Source: Zygnema cylindricum (Eukaryota > Streptophyta > Zygnematophyceae > Zygnematales > Zygnemataceae). From it: 64,000 nt of DNA. The translations under genes and the position numbers were made by a program. Below the pieces are notes generated by a model, which did no database searches, was not told where the DNA came from, and was given only the letters and a program-made list of their open reading frames with translations. Numbering within the stretch: the stretch's first letter is position 1; each line of letters starts with the position of its first letter. The DNA lies in contig JBBHKE010002360.1 in the NCBI GenBank assembly GCA_037447655.1, positions 409,091 through 473,090 on the forward strand, written 5' to 3'. This document shows positions 57,461-64,000 of the stretch, one piece after another.

Positions 57461-57479
57461 CGTGGTTTGGCCCATTACC
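57461..57479 (-). other. Possible half-tRNA primer site of copia B (weak)
   Basis: GGTAATGGGCCAAACCACGC on the minus strand resembles GGTTATGGGCCCACCACGC with a few differences. It abuts the LTR only if that ends at 57480 (TTATA) and not at CA 57490. Suggestive only. Confidence 0.35.
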
Positions 57480-57961
57480 TATAAGATAATGATTATTGGA
57501 CGCCATAGTAAAAGACAAAAGAGTTAAAGCATTTGGGAATTGTGTGATCGAGTTGATAATTTCATTATGAAACGAGATCCTTTTATACAAAGTGAAAATT
57601 GCTAAATACTGTTGATAGTACTATACTACACTACACAAAGTAGATTTGGGCGGCTACACAAAGACCAAATCTATTAGACAAGGTTGACCAACGAAAAGAA
57701 AAATAAAAAATAAGACCAAAAGTACAATTACGAGACCACACTTGAATAAGTGGAGTACGGTCTTGTTTATGTAGGACAAAAGGGACTAAAGGAGACCGCA
57801 CTTGAATAAGTGGAGAACGGTCATGTGGACTTAGGACGAAAAAGACTAAAGTGGACGACGCACTAATAAGTGGAGTACGGTCAAATTGACTTAGGACAAA
57901 AATGTTAAAGTGGACGTACGTATTCAGGAGAGAAAAACAGAACGGGTAATTACCCTTAACA
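57480..57961 (-). repeat. 5' LTR of copia B copy 1
   Basis: On the minus strand it starts TGTTAAGGGTAATTACCCG. Three ~60 bp tandem units lie at 57734-57913. Confidence 0.8.
57734..57913 (-). repeat. Three ~60 bp tandem units in the copia B LTR
   Basis: Each unit has GCACT(T)GAATAAGTGGAGWACGGTC then a TAGGACRAAA segment. Unit lengths are 60, 60 and 59 or so by eye. Confidence 0.75.
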
Positions 57962-57994
57962 TGTGTGGAGTCCGAAGTGGACATTCCTTCTACA

Positions 57995-58004
57995 CGCCCC
58001 CTCA
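57995..58004 (-). other. Polypurine tract of the TRIM
   Basis: GAGGGGGCG on the minus strand directly before the 3' LTR start TGTAGAAGG. Confidence 0.65.
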
Positions 58005-58043
58005 CGATATACTCCATCTCGTGTGGCTTGCCAACGTCCCCTA

Positions 58044-58055
58044 GCTCCGATACCA
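58044..58055 (-). other. Primer binding site of the TRIM
   Basis: TGGTATCGGAGC on the minus strand, directly after the LTR end CCTCAACA; initiator Met tRNA type. Confidence 0.75.
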
Positions 58056-58279
58056 TGTTGAGGATTGGTGATATTCAACATATCGCATGGGCGCCAAAGT
58101 GAAAACTTTGGAAAAGCCAATCCGGGGATCGAACCCGGGACCTTGTGTTCGTACACTAGCTCTACCAACAAAGCTACCCAACCGATGTACATGCAAGCGC
58201 CTTAAACCGAATTTACGATAATGAACGGCGCACTGGCGATACACACGTGTGGAGTCCGAAGTGGACATTCCTCCAACAT
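58056..58279 (-). repeat. 5' LTR of the TRIM
   Basis: Its ends are near-perfect inverted repeats (TGTTGGAGG and CCTCAACA). It contains the tRNA-like block at 58113-58184. Confidence 0.7.
58113..58184 (-). other. tRNA-like sequence inside the TRIM LTR
   Basis: On the minus strand TAGCTTTGTTGGTAGAGC forms a D-arm (GCTT/GAGC) with a good A box. CCGGG-TTCGATC-CCCGG forms a perfect T-arm with B box GGTTCGATCC. Between them lie only 20 bases (three fewer than a normal tRNA): GTGT...ACAC can pair, but over a four-base loop, so there is no proper anticodon. The acceptor stem is mostly wobble pairs. It is therefore a tRNA-derived Pol III promoter-like module, not a working tRNA gene. Confidence 0.7.
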
Positions 58280-58870
58280 CTCTTCCGCTTATGTCACCCT
58301 TCCTCCGTCCTTCCCTTCCTCCTTGCCTCATTCTTTGTGTCCCTCCTATACCCTCTTCCCCCTCTTTTTCTTCCCTTCTCACTTTCATCTCTCCCTGACT
58401 CCTGCAATACATTTTTTAATCCTCTATCCCTCCCTTCATTTTTCATATTTTCAATTATTTCTTCCTTTCTACCTCTCCCTTCCTCCATCCTATTTTCTCT
58501 CATTTTTTATATTTTTTTACTTGTCCCTATTCCGCCTCTCTTCCCATCTTTCGTTCCATCCTCTCTTCAATTTGCATGTTTCCTCCCTCATTTCTCTCTT
58601 TTAATTTCGTTTTTTCCCATTCTCTTATCCCTCCGTTTATTTTGTCGATTTCAAGCGCTTGCATCTCCCTCTATTTCACTCTATCTTCCCCTCGTTTACT
58701 TTTTTTTTCATCACCTCTCTATCTCTCTTTTCCACCATCCTTCAAACTCCTTCTTCCATCGTCTCTCTCCCTCCACTTCTCTCCTTCCCTTTCGTGTCTC
58801 TCCTTTCTCCTCTGGCCTTCGGTCCTCCTCCTCCTAGGGGCTAACTTTTCCTTTTCTATTCCATCTAAAT
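58280..58870. repeat. Long pyrimidine-rich tract
   Basis: About 590 bases overwhelmingly C and T on the plus strand (CCTTCCTCC, CTCTCC words). Phe/Ser/Pro/Leu-rich ORFs of up to 196 codons here are composition artefacts. A second, shorter tract is at 58921-59020. Confidence 0.75.
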
Positions 58871-59389
58871 CTCTTTCCAAGTTTTAGCTTGAAGGGTGCG
58901 TTAAAGATAACTTGTAACTGCTCTACTCCTTCCCTCCCACTCTCTCCCCCTTATTTCACCCTTTCTTTTCCTTTCATTTCTTCCTTCCCTCACTCTCCGT
59001 CTCTCTCTTGTACCCCGTTCACCCTTCCTACTAGAATTTGATTGTTTGAGGCCAAGAAGGCACGAGAAAGGTTTCCTAATGCATTTGATGAAATATATTG
59101 AGTTTTTGGGATAATTTTTTTGAATGAGAGCTCCCTTGAACACAGTCACACAGTATTAATTACTATGGAGAGTAACGTGCAATTAAAGGGTACTATTTGG
59201 AGAGGATCCTAACAAAGACTAATTGGCTTTTTACAAGGTGGTGAACTATAGAGGTGTTAAAATCGAATAAAAAAAATGATATTATAAAAACAAACATTTT
59301 AAGAATTATAGATGTATGTAGGACATAGATATCAAATTCAATTTTTTGACGTCCAAAAGAATAATGTGCTACAAACAAGCATGAAAAAA
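58871..59389. other. Non-coding spacer
   Basis: Contains the second pyrimidine tract; otherwise nothing recognised. Confidence 0.4.
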
Positions 59390-59855
59390 TGAAAACCTTG
59401 AATGACTAAATAATAGGTGAGTTCACGAAGATCTGTCATATCAAAATGGCCCCTAAGTAAGGATTTGACGGCAAAAACTTAAGAGAGTGAGGGGTCAACA
59501 AAGATATAGTCATCATCTTTCATGGCCACAATGATTAAAGAGGTGACTTACCCACAAGAGTAAATGATAAAGTTGGCAACGATGCTAGTAAAGTCTTATG
59601 GCGCATAATGCCATCAATAGTCTTATTCTATTCACGAAGGGGTTATTTTAAGCCATAGATAGTTTGGATGAGTTGACAAACAAGATGTTGAAATCAGAGG
59701 GAAATGTAGCCTTTAGGCTATTGTATATAAACATCTTTGACATCCATTTGGTGAACATGGAAATCATGTTCAAAACCTAAACCAAAATGAGTTCGAGTCA
59801 ACATCAATCAAGCAAGAGGAGCATAGGTTTTGTTAACTCAATACCTTAAAGATTA
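59390..59855 (-). pseudogene. Old copia RT fragment
   Basis: The plus-strand wording AATAGGTGAGTTCACGAAG, TCATCATCTTTCATGGCCACAATGATTAAAGA and CATCCATTTGGTGAACATGGAAATCATGTT runs parallel to the RT region of copia B copy 1 (54020-54480), so it is a minus-strand RT piece covering the region from the HQMDV block to the YLGIQ block. Many stops; more diverged than either family B copy. It ends at the SINE. Confidence 0.7.
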
Positions 59856-59864
59856 AACTCATCT

Positions 59865-59991
59865 GAGCTGGTGGTACAATGGTTAGTACATTCACAGCTA
59901 AAGTGAAAGGTCCCAGGCTCAAATCTTGACCAGCTCATCATTCCCTTTATTGGGATCGTCCATTCTATCCCCCGATTCTAGGAATCTTAAC
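59865..59991 (+). mobile_element. tRNA-derived SINE, copy 2
   Basis: GAGCTGGTGGTACAATGGTTAG (A-box region) and GGTCCCAGGCTCAAATCTTGACC (B-box region), then a ~60-base body ending GATTCTAGGAATCTTAAC. Same length and ends as 14782-14908. It lies at the edge of the old copia RT fragment. Flanking AAACTCAT and ATGAGTTT are inverted, not direct, so no normal target duplication is seen. Confidence 0.78.
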
Positions 59992-60019
59992 ATGAGTTTG
60001 AAGCATACTCCACAAAGAT

Positions 60020-61260
60020 GTCACAAATGGCGGACGCACCCTACTTTTTGTTTGATAATGGTGTGGCGTTCCGATTATTGGATGACCCTTTTTTAAGGCA
60101 ACATTGAACAAAACCCATGAGATAGGGGGGTCTTACAAGTTAGCTTACCACAATGCCATGAGAAGTCGTCTCCTATTTGAGTCCAAGGCAACGGTCATTA
60201 ACAATTTGGCGAGCTATGTGGAGACGATAGAAGTCACCGATGCCTCTATCACATCAAACGGTGGGACATTTGTTGATGAAACCCCTATTTTTAACATTCT
60301 AAGTATCACTCCTAAAGGTGACATGTTTCTCACGGCGAAAAACACTAGTGGGCAATCAAGGATGCCGAATACATTTGTAAGGTGATGGAGATGGGAGTTC
60401 TTGCGTTGAGGGTCGAGCATGTTGTGTAAGTTGTGATAGATTCTGCTCTTGTGAAGAAGGCACCTGCCTCAGTGCTCTTGAGTTAGTACCCTTCCATCAC
60501 GTGGATACCATGCTCTACACGGATATTGGAATTGAACGTGATGTTTAATGATTGGGACAAGTTACCAATTATTTCAAAACCCTTATGGGAGGCAAAAATG
60601 GTGTGAATGATCATGCTTAGAGGTTTTTCCAGGTGAAAGACAAACTCTACATTTCGGCTTTAGAAACTTGGAGAGACCACATTAGCGACAAATTTGGTCA
60701 TGCTCTAGAAGTTTTTCTAGATGAAAGACAACATGGGATGTTAAATATTTAATGATGGTTTCAAGCAGTGGATGGGAACGGCTAGGGAGTGTTTAATATT
60801 TGATGATGGTTTTAAGAATTAGATGGGCACAGCTACACACAAGTTCGAGGGAGCTAAGATTAAAGGCCACATTTTGAGCCCAAAGTTTCAGATGAGAATG
60901 ATGGTGGTTCTGATAGTTCGAGAGCATGTGGTTTGGCTGATGAGTGAGTGTGACAACGGGGCCCCAAATGTGCTAAAGTTTTATCATGGTTTTTACATGA
61001 TTGGGCAGTTTTTGCAGAAAGTATCCAACAATGGAGGAGAAAAAAAAATTGAAGGCCAACAAATTTTGGAGGATCTGAAGACATCTTCGATGCTTACATA
61101 GGTGATGGCACATAGACCCATGTATGCGGTCGGCTTTGTACTATATCTCGAGTACCATAGTGTTGCCTATAGGGAACATCCAAATGGAAGGGTGACGTAA
61201 TGCTTCAAGACAATGCTTGAAAGGATGTTACCAAATGTGGAGGACTAAGCTGAGGCCCAT
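60020..61260 (+). pseudogene. hAT transposase remnant (DUF659 region), broken
   Basis: Short in-frame pieces follow the order of plant hAT proteins with DUF659: ADAPYFLFDNGVAFRLLDDP (60026-60085), a GSYKLAYHNAMRSRLLFESK stretch (60130-60187), the core-like FNILSITPKGDMFLTAKNTSGQ (60290-60356), a V-IDSA segment, then PSITWIPCSTRILELNV (~60490-60540), matching the conserved 'TPCxAHxLDL' zone. Later come VREHVVWLMSECDNGAPNVLKFYHGF (60920-61000) and a region resembling 'PLHxxAYxLNP' (61112-61170). Many stops and shifts; clearly dead. Assignment is from pattern memory without alignment. Confidence 0.6.
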
Positions 61261-62049
61261 ATGGAACTAAGTATGGAGGTTTTCAGGGTGTCTTTGGTAG
61301 GGAGTTAACGAAAGCTTATGCTAAAACGATATCATGGTGGAAGTGGTGGCGTTAGTTTGGGGCTCTAACTCATATCCTATAGAAGGTAGCAATTAAAATT
61401 GTTGCCTAGTGCTTAGTGGCCAACTCATATGAGATGAATTGGTCAACCTATGATCATATTCACTCTTAAAAAAAAACAGGCTAACAGCTAAAGGGGCCAA
61501 TGATTAGGTGTGGGTAATGTAAATTATGAAGTGGCCATGATAGCATGGGAAAAGGAGGAAGGGGAGGTAAGGGAATGGAGTTTGATGAACACATGTTTGA
61601 CCTAGAATTGGGGTAAAGAGAAATAGAGATGATAAATCTATTCACAACCTATAACGAGTTGAGAAAATTTTAATGTGAAAACAAAACCACATCCCTCAAA
61701 TTCATACAAAGATGTTTATCTTTTGCTTCAATGTGAGCTTGTCTTTCTTCATTGTTGATATGTTGTAACATCCCTCAAATTAATTGAAAGATGGTTTTTT
61801 TTTGTTTCATTATGAATATTTTCTCCTCATTGTTGACATGTTCTAACACGACCATGTTAAACAGTTGATGACGCAGCCTGATCGCTCGACGAGGTAGCCT
61901 GGTCATTGGTTTAACAATAAGACGGCCTCGTCCCTCGTAGGCGAATTAACGACGTGGCCGTCTGGCTGCTCAATAAAGTAGCCTGGTCGTTAGTCGTTCT
62001 TTAACCAGTGAGAGCGCCTCGTTGCTAGTTTTTAAACCACAACGAGGCA
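61261..62049. other. Non-coding; CG-rich imperfect repeats at 61875-62045
   Basis: The last part repeats phrases such as GACGAGGTAGCCTGGTC, GACGGCCTCGTC, GTAGCCTGGTCGTTAGT and GCGCCTCGTTGCTAG at short intervals, some inverted. No gene. Confidence 0.45.
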
Positions 62050-62975
62050 TTTGAAATTTTGTGGACTCCATAGTCCCACAGAATGCACGGCTCAAATAAA
62101 GCCTCTAGGATAACATTGACTCGCTTCAGATTACAGAAGAATAATTACCACCTTGGTAGGAAACAACTCTAACCAACTTTACCTCGTGAAAATTGGACTC
62201 CTTTGAATCCACAGCAAAAAAAATCGCTAAATCTGTTCGAGTGAGCAGCTAGTTATGGCTGATCAAAGTCAGCAAATATATATATAGAGACTCTCTAGGA
62301 GAGAGATAATCTAAAATTACCGAAGTCCTAAACCCCTACTCCCTACTAAGTTGTCGACCAATCAAAAGAATGTAAAGTACAAAACTGTACAAGTCAAAAC
62401 TACGCTAGTGGCCATAGATTTTGTATAGCTTTTGTACAACACTAGTAATAACACCATACCTTCCACATCCGACCCCATGGCTTTGTCCCCTTCTCCTGTG
62501 GTATCCACTGGAGAGCTACCATGCGTCAATCTATAGCTTTTTTGGCATTAGCCGCCAAAAGAACCATTTTTGGCTACTGGCGCTCACGCGGGCCGTCCAA
62601 TCACATTACATTCCGAAACGTTGTCCATTCATTTAGACGATGTAGGGGATTTAGTAGATATTGTCTGTGAGTAGGTAGTTCAGGACTTCGGTATATTTTT
62701 GAGGTTTTAAAAGTCCTCTCTCCTAGATGCCATCTTTATATAACTGTTGACTTTGATCTGCGAAAACTAATTGCTCACTGGAGCAATTTCAGTAATTATT
62801 TTTGCGTCGGATTCAAGTGAGTCATGTCTTCAAAAAGGTGAAACTGGTCTTAGTTAATTACAACCAAGGTGGCAGTTATTCTTGTGTGAACTAGAGTGGG
62901 TTGAGGCTATCTTAGAGGCTTAATGTGAGTTGTGCATTCTGTAGGACTATGGAGTCCACATAATTTCACTCAACA
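62050..62975. repeat. Inverted pair of LTR-like arms (~300 bp each)
   Basis: Left arm 62050-62350 (minus orientation) and right arm 62640-62975 (plus orientation) mirror each other. The outer ends are TGAAATTTTGTGGACTCCATAG and CTATGGAGTCCACATAATTTCA, and further in are ACTCCTTTGAATCC/GGATTCAAGTGAGT and CCGAAGTCCT/AGGACTTCGG. Each arm resembles the last third of family A LTRs (CTCTCTAGGAGAG segment, TATATA box, GGTGGCAGTTATT). The centre (62351-62639) has no gene. Confidence 0.65.
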
Positions 62976-64000
62976 CTTTTATTTACATGTGGTTGCCGTA
63001 TTTTTGTTATCGTAAACCTTGGCCATCCGTGTAAATTGTTGATTCTTGTCAACTTTCACAAGCGCGGCAAAATTTTAGCAGATTGTTAATAGATCTCGGA
63101 AGTCAAAACGGTTAAACGGATTGAACGTCGAATCTAAACTCAACGATTACAGTATTTTAACTTTGTTTCAATGTGTATTTAAAATGTACAATCTTGGACA
63201 GACTGAGTGCAACCTAACTAGTCATTGCGATGATCAATTCACTTTATTAATGTAAATAACCAAATAACATTAACACTTTTATAGTTATATGTTTGACAAG
63301 TAGCAAAACATTAACGCTACTTTATACATTTAACATTAATGTGGGTACCCATTCACATAGTGTAGTCACTATAGCCTACGTTCACAAAATCGACGTTTGA
63401 GCATGTGAGAAAGGTTCACGTGAGTTTTACAGGTTTTTTTACTATAATAAAACCTAAGTGCACTTTCACGTGTCAACACCATTTCTTTTTCCATATGACA
63501 CTTTTAAACAGTTTTAGTACGACACATTTAGTACATTAAATTTAATAATTGCTCAAATTAGTGTTATAAACACTAATTAAACCGTAACTACTTTAACGTA
63601 AAGGAAAGGTTCGAGGATCAAAATTTAGAGTGCCACGGACCAAATAATTGCGGACGTCATCAAAGAGACCGTACGGTCCGAGAGACATCTGAGATTCAAG
63701 GAGGATGTGGTGGACCAGATACTGAGGAAGTGGTGGGGGGGAGAGGGAAAAGGAGAGGGAGAGGGAAAAGAATGGGTAGTGGGAGGGGGAAAGGAGGAGG
63801 AAGGGGAGGGCGGTGTGGATTTTTTATTAGGTCCCATGATAGTTTTCAAATTTTGATGGCCAAAACTTTTATGACGGTCTTTTTCCGCCATGCATTTTTT
63901 CAAACACGAGAATATTTGGGATCATTTTACCGGTATTTCTACACCTCCCATCATCGCCTCTACCGATACCCTAGTAGAGAAAGCTAAAAAAGAGGCGGAG
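62976..64000. other. Non-coding right end; purine tract at 63725-63815
   Basis: AT-rich with ATTAACACT/AGTGTTATAAACACTAAT words (63265-63575) reminiscent of the MITE interiors, but no clear inverted ends. 63725-63815 is almost pure A/G. No gene recognised. Confidence 0.45.

Larger units (their letters stand above)
52985..57961 (-). mobile_element. Copia family B, copy 1 (3' LTR truncated)
   Basis: 5' LTR 57480-57961, gag-pol in pieces, polypurine tract, then only the first ~110 bases of the 3' LTR (52985-53097). It inserted into the 3' LTR of a TRIM: the TRIM sequence stops exactly where TGTTAAGGG begins at 57961. The truncated 3' end removes any target duplication. Confidence 0.88.
57962..58279 (-). 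mobile_element. TRIM (miniature LTR retrotransposon) with tRNA-like LTR
   Basis: On the minus strand: a 224 bp LTR (58279-58056: TGTTGGAGGAATGTCC...CCTCAACA), an adjacent primer site TGGTATCGGAGC, a 61 bp internal region ending in the purine tract GAGGGGGCG, then the start of the 3' LTR (57994-57962: TGTAGAAGGAATGTCC), which matches the 5' LTR for ~32 bases until copia B cuts in at 57961. Undamaged, it would be ~510 bp without coding capacity, i.e. a TRIM. It must borrow all proteins. Confidence 0.75.

Noticed and set aside
58113-58184. A functional tRNA gene on the minus strand
   Set aside because: A and B boxes and the T-arm are good, but the anticodon arm is about three bases short with no seven-base loop, and the acceptor stem is mostly wobble. 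Its place inside a TRIM LTR explains it better.
57963-58273. 26 bp direct repeat GTGTGGAGTCCGAAGTGGAC... as a long target duplication of a SINE
   Set aside because: The two copies are the matching starts of the TRIM's two LTRs; primer site and purine tract lie between them as expected.
58221-58887. ORF of 196 codons, rich in Phe/Ser/Leu, suggesting a membrane protein
   Set aside because: Composition artefact of the long pyrimidine tract; open in all three frames.
60104-60385. 93-codon ORF as an independent gene
   Set aside because: It is one readable piece of the hAT DUF659 pseudogene, with further pieces in other frames on both sides.

Overview
The window is eukaryotic, AT-rich and built almost entirely of transposable elements lying side by side or inside one another. 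The mix points to a plant genome (streptophyte; lineage not resolved): Ty3/gypsy elements with a possible chromodomain-like tail, Ty1/copia elements, hAT transposase remnants with DUF659 and C-terminal dimerization domains, a tRNA-derived SINE, MITEs and a TRIM-type miniature LTR element. I see no complete host gene. One candidate host exon lies at 52568-52832, beside a 10-base assembly gap (51971-51980).

Layout. 1-5.4 kb: the 3' end of a hAT transposase, then three MITE-like elements sharing one terminal inverted repeat family with TA target duplications (one nested in another), and a 2.3 kb element with ~500 bp inverted arms that holds a small MITE and a solo LTR. 5387-13064: a decayed gypsy element. 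13-16 kb: non-coding, with a SINE (14782-14908) and a pyrimidine/purine tract. 16017-22794: a second copy of that gypsy family on the minus strand, with a perfect TGCCG target duplication and an internal deletion. 22.8-30.2 kb: dispersed repeats and the 3' half of a copia element (family A) with its LTR. 30180-34546: a young non-autonomous family A relative, with 1240 bp LTRs differing at two sites by eye, GTTTG target duplications and one 625-codon ORF. 34.5-39.1 kb: repeats, a MITE and an LTR with primer binding site. 39124-45574: a complete family A copia element with an unbroken 1452-codon gag-pol ORF and CCCTA target duplications. 45.6-57.96 kb: repeats, two decayed copies of another copia family (B), the 5' end of a further LTR element, the assembly gap and the exon candidate. 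57962-58279: a TRIM interrupted by copia B. 58.3-64 kb: a pyrimidine-rich tract, an old copia RT fragment, the second SINE copy, a hAT (DUF659) pseudogene and an inverted pair of LTR-like arms.

The most unusual theme is tRNA-like sequence inside LTRs. All five family A LTRs carry a tRNA-like block (A-box and B-box like, mostly with a T-arm) antisense to the element. In the complete element this block is where nearly all divergence between the two LTRs sits. Unrelated to these, the TRIM carries a sense tRNA-like block in its 224 bp LTR around a 61 bp internal region, an arrangement comparable to Cassandra TRIMs, which carry 5S rRNA sequence. Family A also appears to prime from a cleaved (half) initiator methionine tRNA, as Drosophila copia does, and its gag ORF starts inside the LTR and reads through the primer binding site. 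The intact element is a plausible source of proteins for the young gag-only element, because the two share the primer site, the polypurine tract and the ends of the LTR.
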